A program made the position numbers and the translations under genes. From positions 1 to 64,000 of the forward strand of contig JAKAJO010000098.1 of NCBI GenBank assembly GCA_021813745.1: a stretch of DNA of 64,000 nt, written 5' to 3'. Positions 20,101-27,373 of this stretch are shown in pieces (position 1 is the stretch's first letter; every line of letters starts with the position of its first letter). The notes beneath the pieces were generated by a model. It saw only the letters and a list, made by a program, of their open reading frames with translations, did not search any database and was not told the origin of the DNA. This DNA is from Acidobacteriota bacterium. Lineage in GTDB: Bacteria; Acidobacteriota; Terriglobia; Terriglobales; Acidobacteriaceae.

Positions 20101-20317
20101 CCTGCTGGGCATGAAAGGCATGCTGGAAGGTTTTGGCCAAATCGGCATGGCAGGTCGCGCACGTATCCGCGCCGACTGGTTTTGCACCCACAATCTGCTT
20201 GTACCTCTGGAACTGCGCGTTGCCGTTAACAGCGCCGTTCACAGAAGAGACTGGGAGGCAAACAAAGGCCGTAACAAGCACCGCTGCGAATGTAACAAGC
20301 AGAGAAGGACGCATCAT
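17102..20317 (-). CDS. Decaheme cytochrome c fused to MtrB-like outer-membrane barrel
   Basis: A 1071-residue exported protein. After a signal peptide (residues 1-29), ten CxxCH haem-c sites lie between residues 53 and 306 (53, 76, 111, 136, 188, 214, 238, 260, 283, 302). Their spacing and the interleaved His are typical of DmsE/MtrA decaheme cytochromes. From about residue 390 the sequence changes to a long run of amphipathic strands (YRFLHVSGFAGRVGEYD ... VGRTW), ending in Trp as outer-membrane barrels do, like MtrB/PioB. A CxxxCH (CGAQCH, about residue 560) lies in the barrel part. In Shewanella and Geobacter the cytochrome and porin are separate proteins forming a trans-outer-membrane electron conduit; here they are one chain. 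Role inferred: extracellular electron transfer. A Crp/Fnr-type palindrome lies 233 bases upstream. Confidence 0.88.
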   Translation of the reverse strand: MMRPSLLVTFAAVLVTAFVCLPVSSVNGAVNGNAQFQRYKQIVGAKPVGADTCATCHADLAKTFQHAFHAQQGIQCEDCHGNGSLHVDGGGDVAKIVSFQHRSATEANGVCLSCHAQDENTRHWTSGAHAANGVRCIDCHQVHADAVKSAGEGNAAFSTAKHGARGVSLVSPETNALVERRSVSNDACLRCHQTEKAQLSMPYHHPLREGKMSCADCHDPHGGTAGHNLRTANTNELCLSCHAQYRGPFAYQHPPVSENCLNCHNAHGSPNTNLLTVSEPALCLQCHSGHHNGAGLPVTDRCTNCHSSIHGTDVATPSGGSRFVDKGQWGLPSDATRATVYSNHRASNTPTYGVGAATAVTTAATINSLRRIASENGAAADSDPSAVWSMTPASYRFLHVSGFAGRVGEYDSLQQSAGTSSMVAYVSPQKHLTLVSRGTVISGNDYSLRSQLTISNRLKALLDVRSLAQQQDHYPSYIAQLSSDFGVPGGVTDTIPANSVFSVTRRLANGYVRVKPTKLPVHLFVKGDMQARTGLTQLIYLDENSTPAVYVGGANTTCGAQCHQASQYQGVNYTTRNIAGGADVEVKHLLHFLYEHKFSSFNDRLQFPTATYTGPFTPEDEGFSTVNLPPSGPAPQDVPAGNYYLDIPSPSQFSADTLTMNLTPSSTLVANGQVTYTRLRNTFTRNPQNWFDTDETVSWTPQRVVRLTADYHQQNMINGFTPYYTLYGNVSYHRHWEGLQAEFELPAGFSVETRYRRSGITRSNASLWPQIYSFDNTDLQTIIPSSTSHTAGLEVRYRSGLWNARAGYEWTGTDHPGFLIVPGNDNRMFASVWLTPKPWLTFSNDTSIDVQNTFPSPALPNTPTDPSNVGFGEDIAGLPANFQRRDRFYTDAASAEIRPVPAWNLGLGYSYQQDNLNTYMAFQNDSSVNYVVDEPLVPYKQLSQVVWGNSSYLVKDRFGLDLRFTHNASNSGYRPDLNPNDAASVGNASLIQQGVFDPVGFQSALDNLALSSTKISEVKVPQWLGDGKAYYVFPHKVEAGVVFHYGSYADHWNPNLNGVLRTFDVYVGRTW

Positions 20318-20549
20318 CCTGTCCTCGCCGGTAATCCCCGGTACGCGCGCAGTCTAATCGGGCTTGGCCGCGCTAGCTGTGTTGTGTCGAGGCCGGATTC
20401 ATCTGAAGCGTCCCCCGTCATCGACAGTGACCGGGAGAGCGCTCGCATAGAGGAAACGAGATCCGAAATGCCTACCGCTGGCAAGGAGCCGATGTCCGGC
20501 GCCCACCGGGTGCACGCAGCGTTTTTACCATGGCAGGAGAGTTTGGTAT

Positions 20550-20563
20550 GTGATTGCAATCAC
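20550..20563. promoter_or_regulatory. Perfect Crp/Fnr-type palindrome
   Basis: GTGATTGCAATCAC, a perfect 14-bp palindrome preceded by T, i.e. TGTGA-N6-TCAC. It lies in the leader of the decaheme-porin gene. A Crp/Fnr-family activator would fit redox or respiratory control. Confidence 0.5.
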
Positions 20564-20672
20564 GCACAATCTGGCTCTACATCAGCATTGATAGCTGCGA
20601 AGCGTCGTCGAACCCGATCAATGATAATGCGGGAGGCGGTTTTTTTGAGGGGGCGGGGCAGATGGACATGCG

Positions 20673-20904
20673 GGAACGGGAACTGCCTACCTGTACAGCA
20701 TAGTGGCCACTGTCGCGCCGGACCTGTTTCCGGCCGTGTTTCGCGCTTCGTCGGGAGTGATAGGTCTCTATTTCGAGCCGGCAGCAGTGATCACCGCTCT
20801 TGTCCTTTTGGGCCAGGTGCTGGAACTCCGCCAGAATCTCGCCGCGCCCGTTCGCGCACGCCTGCTCACGCTCGCGCAGGAAAGGGGTGAGGACTACCAG
20901 CGCA
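20673..20904 (+). pseudogene. Chimeric relic: CopA-type ATPase segment joined to an AbiEii-like start
   Basis: The frame reads [19 protein letters not shown], then [26 protein letters not shown] (ends 20831). This is a piece of the transmembrane region of Cu(I) P1B-ATPases just before the actuator domain. In the same frame it passes directly into [22 protein letters not shown], which resembles the N-terminus of AbiEii-type nucleotidyltransferases, then into unrecognisable sequence. An in-frame TGA precedes it at 20646 and no ATPase catalytic motif is present. It records deletion and joining events and is not expected to be functional. Confidence 0.5.
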
Positions 20905-21138
20905 GGCTCACATCGGAAGCCGAGCGAACGCTGGGAAAGCTGCATCTGGTGCATAGCATCGCCAATGCTGCTAGCCTCTTTCTACGACTCATACTGGCCG
21001 CGAAGTGCTGCGTGCCTTGGAGGCCTTTGAAAGCAAGATCAGTTGGATTCAGCAGGCGAGCGCGCGCTTCGTATAGATGGCGGAGCTGTAGAGGGTATGT
21101 AGAAGAGAGAGGATTGATCCTGCGGTCGGAAGCGCCGT
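20905..21138. other. No recognisable gene
   Basis: Nothing convincing between the chimeric relic and the zinc-finger gene. A short open stretch ending at 21078 ([20 protein letters not shown]) has protein-like composition but no start codon and no recognised family, so it is probably another relic. Confidence 0.3.
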
Positions 21139-21402
21139 CTATTCGGACGTACCGCTTTGCTTTTTCTTTTGACGCAGTTCCATGAGTAGCCGCGTGCACT
21201 CCGCACACTTGAAGATATGCAGATCGTTGAGAGCGTCTAGCGTTATATTGCCGGGATCGTCGATCAAACTCTTCAAGACGGCTGGATCTGGACATCCCTT
21301 GCGCTCCGGATTGGGGTAATGAGCGAGAACGTGTTCCTGCAGCTTTTCAAACAAAAGCGTGTCGTTCTCGTCGTCAGTGGGACTAAAGGATTTCTCGGTC
21401 AC
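21139..21402 (-). CDS. Small zinc-finger-like protein, possible anti-sigma factor
   Basis: An 87-residue protein with a Cys/His constellation CPDPAVL ... [15 protein letters not shown] near the C-terminus, in the style of zf-HC2 anti-sigma factors (H-x3-C-x2-C), though lacking a membrane domain. It directly follows a sigma-factor-like gene on the same strand with a 35-base gap, the standard arrangement for sigma/anti-sigma pairs. Soluble, so it would act as a cytoplasmic ZAS-type factor if real. Confidence 0.55.
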   Translation of the reverse strand: MTEKSFSPTDDENDTLLFEKLQEHVLAHYPNPERKGCPDPAVLKSLIDDPGNITLDALNDLHIFKCAECTRLLMELRQKKKQSGTSE

Positions 21403-21437
21403 GGTTTCCTTTCCAACTGCACATAGCGTTGCGGCAA

Positions 21438-22007
21438 TCAGGTTTCATGATTTTCACTCTCCAGTTTTTTGCGGATTCTGTCGAGCGCCCTCTTACATCG
21501 AAGACGAATCGCCGCCTCCGTGGTTCCCAGAACCACGGCGACTTCACTCCAACGAGATCGGCTATAGCGGAGCAAAAGGGCGAAACGTACGTTAGATGGT
21601 ACGTCGCGTAAGATTCCCTCCAAGTCTATCGCTGAATCAATGCGAGCATGCGGATTTTGAGCTGTACCAGAGGTGAGTTCCTGGTTCGACCCGACGAAGA
21701 TCAATCGATTGTTCGCTTTCCGCAGACGCCTCATCTCCTGGCGGAATGAGCGTTCCAGCAAAAGCTCTACTTCATCAGGACCACAAGGAGGGCCGGTCTG
21801 GAGGTGGAGAACTGTCTTCTCAATGGCGGCTTCGATGATCTCTGGCGCCAGCGCTTCATCGCCCAACTGAGAGCGAGCAACATGATTCGCACGTTCCCAT
21901 AGGTGTCCAACAGCAATGCGCAGGGGCTCTTCAATCCATTCCTGCTCGGGCGGGAATCTCACGTTCCAACATAGATCGGAGGGAGAGGGGGATCGCATCT
22001 CGACCAT
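21438..22007 (-). CDS. RNA polymerase sigma factor-like protein (ECF type)
   Basis: A 189-residue protein whose C-terminal third has the sigma-70 region-4 helix-turn-helix: VRFALLLRYSRSRWSEVAVVLGTTEAAIRLRCKRALDRIRKKL. The N-terminal part is helical but diverged, with no clear region-2 core. It may therefore be a degenerate ECF sigma factor or a related regulator. It precedes the small zinc-finger gene. No target promoter can be assigned. Confidence 0.6.
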   Translation of the reverse strand: MVEMRSPSPSDLCWNVRFPPEQEWIEEPLRIAVGHLWERANHVARSQLGDEALAPEIIEAAIEKTVLHLQTGPPCGPDEVELLLERSFRQEMRRLRKANNRLIFVGSNQELTSGTAQNPHARIDSAIDLEGILRDVPSNVRFALLLRYSRSRWSEVAVVLGTTEAAIRLRCKRALDRIRKKLESENHET

Positions 22008-22413
22008 CCTTCAGCAGGGATTTCCGTCATCCTGAACCGGGTACGGCAGGAGCGGATGCCGGATGAGTCATACATCAAAGCTCAGGCGCCGCCGGCAACC
22101 TAACTCGCCGACGTATCTCCCAAAGCAATTTCTGCAAAGCACGGCAGAGATCGAACGCTGTGGAAGTCTTTCTTGATCTTTGTGCCTTGACCGGACTCGC
22201 GCAGCAAGCTCAAGTCTCGAAAAGGTTAAGCCTGCAATGCCGGATGAAAGCGAGCAGCCCACGCTAACCAAGGCGATGCGTGAACTGTAAGCGCATTGTA
22301 GGACCAGATGCGTAGTTGTGTGTTAAAAGTCATGCATTCCTGTTCGATTTTTCGCTTCTCGATGGCTTTATATGTAGAAGGCGCTTTTGCATCTCCTTTC
22401 CCTGAGGTGCGCA
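22008..22413. other. Gene-free stretch at the chromosome/island junction
   Basis: About 400 bases with no supported gene. It separates the sigma-factor pair from the accessory region; no tRNA, repeat or attachment site was recognised. A ribosome site (GAGGT) ends it. Confidence 0.4.
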
Positions 22414-23118
22414 ATGACCACTGCGCTTAAACGGAACGCCGTCAATGCGTGGAGCGAGGAGGCCAGAGCGATCGCCACGCAGGCCCGCGTCCTGTCCGGC
22501 GAGAAACTCGATCAACTTGTTCGCCGCTTGCAACGGCACAGCGGACGTTCGAGAGAATCCTGCTGGCGCTTCGTGATGCAGACCGGCCTGAAGATCCGCG
22601 ACGAGCATCGCCGCTGGACCGAAGCCGAGATCGACACGCTGCGCGAGTACGTCGCCATGCACACGATCGCGGAGACGGCGAAGATGTTGGGCCGTAGCGT
22701 GAAGTCAGTTCGCTGCGCTCTTGAACGGAATGATTTGAAGATACGCGAACTTCGCTGCGACATGATGTCCATCGATTCTCTGGCGAAGATCCTGCATGTG
22801 CGCAAAACCGAGATCCAGTCCTGGATCGAGAAGGGCTGGCTGGAGTCAACGGCCCGCACACACGGCAAGCGGACGCGCTACGTCATTACACCGGAGGCCT
22901 TTCGGGCGCTCTACACGCGCCATCTCAGCGAGCTCCTCGATCAGAAACGAATCCCCAACGTGGCGCTGTTCGAGGCGTTCTACAACTACTGCTTCGTGCC
23001 CAAGCACACCATTGGCACCCAACTGCTGACGGTACGCCGGGACAAACGGGAGCGGGAGGCCTTTGCCGAAAGCCAGACGGAGAACGATGAATTTGCGGAA
23101 GAGGCCAGCATGGATTGA
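22414..23118 (+). CDS. DNA-binding protein with SANT/Myb-like and MerR-like helices
   Basis: A 234-residue protein. Residues about 65-110 (RRWTEAEIDTLREYVAMHTIAETAKMLGRSVKSVRCALER) have the Trp spacing and helix-turn-helix of Myb/SANT or homing-endonuclease-associated domains. Residues about 118-170 (SIDSLAKILHVRKTEIQSWIEKGWLES...GKRTRYVITPEAF) look like an excisionase/MerR-type winged helix. Two tandem DNA-binding modules suggest a regulator or mobile-element accessory protein. It precedes the DUF1016 nuclease gene; a partner role there is only inference. Confidence 0.65.
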   Translation: MTTALKRNAVNAWSEEARAIATQARVLSGEKLDQLVRRLQRHSGRSRESCWRFVMQTGLKIRDEHRRWTEAEIDTLREYVAMHTIAETAKMLGRSVKSVRCALERNDLKIRELRCDMMSIDSLAKILHVRKTEIQSWIEKGWLESTARTHGKRTRYVITPEAFRALYTRHLSELLDQKRIPNVALFEAFYNYCFVPKHTIGTQLLTVRRDKREREAFAESQTENDEFAEEASMD

Positions 23119-23248
23119 GGACACCGGATTCTTTGAGCTGAGATCGACGTGCCGGTTCTTTGATGCCTCGCTTTGGAAAGTCGTCCTTTACACTGTTGAA
23201 AATCACCTCCAAGCCATCGTGACCATGCAGGAAGAATCGGCCGAATGA
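23087..23248 (+). CDS. Possible small coupling ORF
   Basis: A 53-residue frame overlapping the end of the DNA-binding gene by 32 bases. Its stop codon overlaps the start of the DUF1016 gene as ATGA. The arrangement suggests translational coupling, but the protein (ELRSTCRFFDASLWKVVLYTV) has no recognised family. Confidence 0.3.
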   Translation: MNLRKRPAWIEDTGFFELRSTCRFFDASLWKVVLYTVENHLQAIVTMQEESAE

Positions 23249-24270
23249 GCGGAAAACTGATCCATAAGAACACTGAGTTCTCCGAGATCCTCGGCATTAT
23301 CCGCGCTGGCCGCGCCAAGGCATACAAGGCGGTCAACGTCGCGCTCATCGATACTTATTGGGCGGTCGGCGCGTACCTGTCGCAGAAGGTGGAGGACTCA
23401 GGCTGGGGCAAGGGGATCGTGAAAGAACTGGCCGACTGGTTGCTGGCGCGGGCGCCGGACTTGAAGGGTTTCTCAGCATCTAACCTCTGGCGAATGAAGC
23501 AGTTCTACGAGGTTTACGCCGACGATCCAAAACTCGCACCACTGGTACGAGTTTTGCCGTGGACGCATAATTTGTTGATTCTCGGACAAAGCAAGCGGCC
23601 GGAAGAGCGCGAGTTCTATCTGAAGGCAGCTGTGAGAGCGAGATGGAGCAAGCGAGAACTGGCTCGCCAGATCGAGACGGCGGCCTTCGAGCGCACCGCC
23701 CTGGCAAGCAAGAAACTCGCGCCAGCGGTGCGAGATTTGCCCCAGGATGCGACCGGAGTTTTCAAGGACAGCTACTTGCTTGATTTTCTCGACCTGCCGG
23801 AACGCCACAGAGAGGCCGAGCTACAGGCCGGTCTACTGCACAACCTGCGCAAGTTCCTCATGGAACTGGGCGACGGCTTTGCCTTTGTCGGCGAGAAGGT
23901 GCGTGTGTAGGTGGGCAACCAGGATTTTGAGCTCGATCTGCTCTTCTACCACCGCGACCTGCAGTGCCTGGTCGCATTCGAATTGAAAGCCGGACGCTTT
24001 GAGCCCGAACATCTTGGCAAGCTCTCCTTCTATCTGGAGGCGCTTGATCGGGATCGCAAACGCCCGCACGAAAACTCCAGCATCGGCGTTCTGCTCTGCC
24101 GCACCAAGGACGATGAGGTCGTGGAATACGCCATGAGCCGCCACATTTCGCCGGCGCTTGTCGCTCAGTACGAAACACGGCTGATCCCGAAGGCCGTATT
24201 GCAACAAATGCTCCACGAATGGAGTTTGATGCTGGAAGCTCCTGGCTCAGAGGAAGAAAGAGAGGCTTGA
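23245..24270 (+). pseudogene. DUF1016/YhcG-type nuclease gene split by an in-frame TAG
   Basis: Two parts lie in the same frame. Residues 1-221 are a DUF1016 N-terminal domain (WAVGAYLSQKVEDSGWGKGIVKELADWL, FSASNLWRMKQFY, LPWTHNLLIL). After TAG at 23908-23910 the frame continues at once (GTG) with NQDFELDLLFYHRDLQCLVAFELKAGRFEPEHLGKL, the PD-(D/E)xK nuclease core with D and ExK. In intact YhcG proteins these are one chain: the sequence before the stop (GDGFAFVGEKV) and after it join without any missing residue. Either a point nonsense mutation, readthrough, or re-initiation at GTG giving a split enzyme. Family role: a presumed DNA nuclease, often near restriction systems. Confidence 0.8.
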
Positions 24271-24827
24271 GAACGCCATCCATTATGCCACTTCAATGAT
24301 GGGTCTATACTCTGAGCGTAATTCCTGCCGACGAGCGTCCAAACGCCGAGCTGCCAGCGCAATTCCGTTGTGTACCGCTCCTGAAGGATGTCGAGGTCGA
24401 AGGGAACGCTGCGCGCCAGAAAGCGCACGTCGTTGCGGTCTTTCTGGCTGTTTCTTTCGAGTTTCGATAGGGCCAGGTCGTAGGGATCGAGAGCCATCAG
24501 ATGGAGGTTGCTGTAAGCGCCGGGGAACATTTCGACAAAACGGTCATCGTAGCTCTCGGGGATGACGGCAACGGCAACGCGGTCAAGATAGATGCGGTAC
24601 TTTTGATGCAGTGGTCCGCCGCGAATGCCAAGTTCCATCAAGGTTTCGGCGGCGGCACGCGGCCGATGCTCGATGACATCGACATCCGCCGTGGGCCGCT
24701 CTAGTCCATAGAGCAGCATTACGACGAAACCGCCGATACAGTCGATGCGCACGCTTGAATCGACCGCCTCGTCCAGTTCCCTGAAGAAGGAATCCCAAGG
24801 TTCCGGCGGCCGTTTAGAGGACGACAT
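24165..24827 (-). CDS. DUF6036/AbiEii-like nucleotidyltransferase (toxin candidate)
   Basis: A 220-residue protein. The N-terminal half has a minimal nucleotidyltransferase core: IDCIGGFVVMLLYGLERPTADVDVIEH (GG followed by DxD), then a LSKLERNSQKDRNDV motif. The XRE gene upstream overlaps it by 14 bases, the usual antitoxin-toxin order. The last 35-40 residues read antisense through the end of the DUF1016 gene, are Ser/Trp-rich and unlike the family, so the natural C-terminus may have been lost at the junction near 24290. Likely the toxin of a type IV-like pair. Confidence 0.7.
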   Translation of the reverse strand: MSSSKRPPEPWDSFFRELDEAVDSSVRIDCIGGFVVMLLYGLERPTADVDVIEHRPRAAAETLMELGIRGGPLHQKYRIYLDRVAVAVIPESYDDRFVEMFPGAYSNLHLMALDPYDLALSKLERNSQKDRNDVRFLARSVPFDLDILQERYTTELRWQLGVWTLVGRNYAQSIDPSLKWHNGWRSQASLSSSEPGASSIKLHSWSICCNTAFGISRVSY

Positions 24828-25500
24828 GATCGAGTTGCTCCACGCCAAGGTCTGTCAGCAGATTCCAGTGCTCCGCCGATTTTGGCCGATGCTCGCGCAG
24901 CCAGACACGTTCGGCTTGGGTCATCGATTCTCTGCACAGAGTATCTTCTTTCACCAGACGGGAGGGCTCCAGTTTGGCAACGCGGGCGGCTAACTCTGCT
25001 TCCAACTGGGAGCTGCCGGCTTTCTCAGCCGCCTGTCGTGCTAGCTCAATCACATACGCCAGCCGGTTCTGCCGATCCCTTAACTTTGCATTCGCGGTCA
25101 GCCAATCCCAGTTCAGATGCGGATAGGCCAGAGGCAGCCACACCAGCGCCTCGGTGACGCGCGAGTCCAGATCGTCCGAGTCCAGAGCGTCCATCAACAG
25201 TTCCACCGGATTGAGCCGGACCGAGCCGCGCAGATAGGCGAAGCCCGGATAGCCCAAACTACCCAGCATCGTCTGGAAGAAGCCGGCGTGGTGAGCGCGT
25301 GGCCGGTATTCCGAGAGAGGAAGCGCTGTGGCCGGAACTTCAAAGACTTCCACCGCCCGTGATGCAAGTTCTGAGGAGACAGCCCGTTCTCCCCGCTCGA
25401 CCATCGACAGATAGGCCTGGGTCACGCCGAGCCGCGCGGCAGCTTGGGCTTGCGTCCAGGAGGACGCCTTGCGGGCGCTTTTGAGCTCGTCTCCGGTCAC
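24814..25500 (-). CDS. XRE-family regulator/antitoxin paired with nucleotidyltransferase
   Basis: A 228-residue protein. An N-terminal helix-turn-helix (ELKSARKASSWTQAQAAARLGVTQAYLSMVERGER) is followed by a long helical region with no known enzymatic motif. GTG 25500 is chosen because a perfect inverted repeat, the probable operator, occupies 25507-25529 immediately upstream; the longer frame from 25551 would read through it. Start and operator spacing implies self-repression. Confidence 0.75.
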   Translation of the reverse strand: MTGDELKSARKASSWTQAQAAARLGVTQAYLSMVERGERAVSSELASRAVEVFEVPATALPLSEYRPRAHHAGFFQTMLGSLGYPGFAYLRGSVRLNPVELLMDALDSDDLDSRVTEALVWLPLAYPHLNWDWLTANAKLRDRQNRLAYVIELARQAAEKAGSSQLEAELAARVAKLEPSRLVKEDTLCRESMTQAERVWLREHRPKSAEHWNLLTDLGVEQLDHVVL

Positions 25501-25506
25501 GTCTTG

Positions 25507-25529
25507 AATATAACACCTGTTGTTATATT
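25507..25529. promoter_or_regulatory. Operator palindrome of the XRE/nucleotidyltransferase pair
   Basis: AATATAACA (25507-25515), CCTGT spacer, TGTTATATT (25521-25529): a perfect 9-bp dyad seven bases upstream of the GTG start. The AT-rich arms in a GC-rich region also provide -10-like sequence. Confidence 0.65.
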
Positions 25530-25618
25530 TATGCGATAATCCCGAACTCATGGCAAGCTCACTGTTTGCATCTGTTTAAGAACAAAAAGATAGAAGAAAA
25601 TAGCGCTCAGGCCGGAGA

Positions 25619-25984
25619 TCACCCTCTGCTCGATCCCTTCTCCCCGTTGCACCACCAGTGGACGGCTTGGATGTTGTCCGGGTGATCGTCCCGCCAGGCT
25701 CCGCCCATACCGCGGGGGTGAATGTGGTCGGGGACGACATCTACGTAACTGGTGAACCTCTCCTTGCAGAGGGTGCAGATGCCACTTTGGGCGAGGATCT
25801 TCCGGTCGAGAAGCTTGCGCATCTCGCCATTGGAGCGGAGTTCCCTGTACCCCCGGGGATGTTGAGGGTCTTCAATCCGGCGGACGCCCATCTGGCGCCG
25901 GCGCCTTTCTCTTGGAATTGCCTCTCTTCCGCAGCAGAAGAGGGAGCGGTGGATCGGACAGAGTTGATTCCGGCGGAGTCTCAT
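25619..25984 (-). CDS. HNH endonuclease
   Basis: A 121-residue protein with a complete HNH-nuclease core in its C-terminal half: CTLCKERF (zinc CxxC), VVPDHIHPRGMGG (catalytic DH), DHPDNIQAVHWWCNGEKGS (N, second H and Cys). Small single-domain HNH proteins are common in phages and mobile elements. The N-terminal 30 residues are Arg/Cys-rich and may precede the true start (Met 32 near 25891 is an alternative). Confidence 0.8.
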   Translation of the reverse strand: MRLRRNQLCPIHRSLFCCGREAIPRERRRRQMGVRRIEDPQHPRGYRELRSNGEMRKLLDRKILAQSGICTLCKERFTSYVDVVPDHIHPRGMGGAWRDDHPDNIQAVHWWCNGEKGSSRG

Positions 25985-26112
25985 GGTGTCCTCTTGATTG
26001 GCTTTGGTGCAATTGTGGGATGGGATGGGCAGGAAACGGGATCGTCTGCTTCAGCAAACGGAGATCTCTGAGAAGCCCTTTTTCTCAGGGGCCAGTTGTC
26101 AGTTTTCAGGGA

Positions 26113-27084
26113 TCAGATACCCAGGCCGGCAGCGGCATTCCGGGTGAAGATCTCCCCGATCCGGATGTATCGGGCCAGCATCTCGGCCGATTTATGACCG
26201 GTCTGGCGCATGATGTCGCGCTCGCTGATCCCGTTCATCGCGGCCTGGGTGACGCATCCTGCGCGCAGGCTATGGCCGCCTAGAGGTTCCGGCTTCAGGC
26301 CGGCGCGGCTGGCGGCCCGCTTCAAGATCCAGCCGACGCAGTCCTTGTGGAGCCCGCGGCGGGAGAGCTTGCCATGGCGGTTAACCCCGCGAAACACGGC
26401 ACCGGAAGGGATGCCCGATGCGGCGAGCCAGCGGCGGAGGGCGCGCACCGGGCAGGTTTCCTTCTCCTTCCCAAAGGGAATGCCGACCTTGCGGCCGGCG
26501 GCCTCCTGGTCGGTCTTCGAGCGGCAGAGATCAATGACGAGGCCGTCTTGGGTGAAAGAGAGGTGGGCGTAGTCGATCGCGGCAAGCTCCGAGCGGCGGA
26601 AGGCGCCTGCGAAGCCCAAGAGAACCAGCGCCCGGTCGCGGAGGCCAGAGAGCGTCTCCGGGCAGCAGGCAACGATCCGGCGAACGTCGGCAGTCAGGAG
26701 CGGAGCCTTGCCCTCCTGAGCGGTGCCGATCGAGCGGCGGATGCCCTTGAGGGTCTCGCTCACGACGAAGTGATGGCTCGACGAGGGCGACTCTTCAAAC
26801 CCTGCCGCCTGGTGAGCCTTGGTGATCGAGGTGAGCCGGCGGGTGATGGTGGCCGAGCGAAGAAAGCCCGCGCGGTCGGCGATGTAGAGGGCAACGGTTG
26901 TCGGAGTTGCCGGCAGGTGGGTCAGGTTGTGCTCCTGGCAGAACCGGGTGAAGTCCTCGAAGTCGGTCCGGTAGGCGCGCAAGGTGGCGGGGGCCTTGGC
27001 AGCGTGGATATAGGATCGGGTCTTCTCGATCAGGTCTTCGAGGCCGGGGGAGCGCATGGCCAGGGAAAGTGTCTGCGGTTGCAT
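26113..27084 (-). CDS. Tyrosine recombinase/integrase
   Basis: A 323-residue site-specific recombinase of the phage-integrase family. The SAM-like core-binding domain (residues about 15-115; LRAYRTDFEDFTRFCQEHN) is followed by the catalytic domain with Arg (FAGAFRRSELAAI), Lys region (DLCRSKTDQE), HxxR (GGHSLRAGC), His (RQTGHKSAEM) and nucleophile Tyr (LARYIRIG). All catalytic residues are present. No adjacent excisionase or clear attachment site; neighbours are HNH nuclease and an unknown gene, consistent with an island integrase. Confidence 0.9.
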   Translation of the reverse strand: MQPQTLSLAMRSPGLEDLIEKTRSYIHAAKAPATLRAYRTDFEDFTRFCQEHNLTHLPATPTTVALYIADRAGFLRSATITRRLTSITKAHQAAGFEESPSSSHHFVVSETLKGIRRSIGTAQEGKAPLLTADVRRIVACCPETLSGLRDRALVLLGFAGAFRRSELAAIDYAHLSFTQDGLVIDLCRSKTDQEAAGRKVGIPFGKEKETCPVRALRRWLAASGIPSGAVFRGVNRHGKLSRRGLHKDCVGWILKRAASRAGLKPEPLGGHSLRAGCVTQAAMNGISERDIMRQTGHKSAEMLARYIRIGEIFTRNAAAGLGI

Positions 27085-27373
27085 GGGGTGAACTCCCGAT
27101 AAATGAAGGGAATAAGAAGGGTGGAGCGAGAACGGTCACCCGATCCAACGGAAGACGAACAAGGGTCGCGGCCTGGATCGGGACGAGGCCATGGGCGACG
27201 AGGGTCTAATCAAGGTTGAATGGGAGACAACTGGAGGAAATCGATCAGGCTGACCACTTTCCGTCAGTGAGTCCACGAATGTTTCGGCACTCGCTGCGCA
27301 CACCTGGTGAGGCTCGACCTCAGGAATCCTTCGATGAGACGGTCCGGGTTGGCTGATGCCGGATCAGTATGTC
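27085..27373. other. Intergenic region next to the integrase
   Basis: About 290 bases with no supported gene. A site of recombinase action might be expected here, but no direct repeat matching elsewhere in the window was found by eye. Confidence 0.3.

Noticed and set aside
19334-20890. Long plus-strand frame (518 codons) opposite the decaheme gene
   Set aside because: It is the antisense of the CxxCH-rich coding region; the minus strand has ten haem motifs and a signal peptide, the plus frame has no recognisable domain.
22008-22413. Attachment site or tRNA marking the island's left end
   Set aside because: The content changes here, but no tRNA end or direct repeat with another part of the window could be seen.
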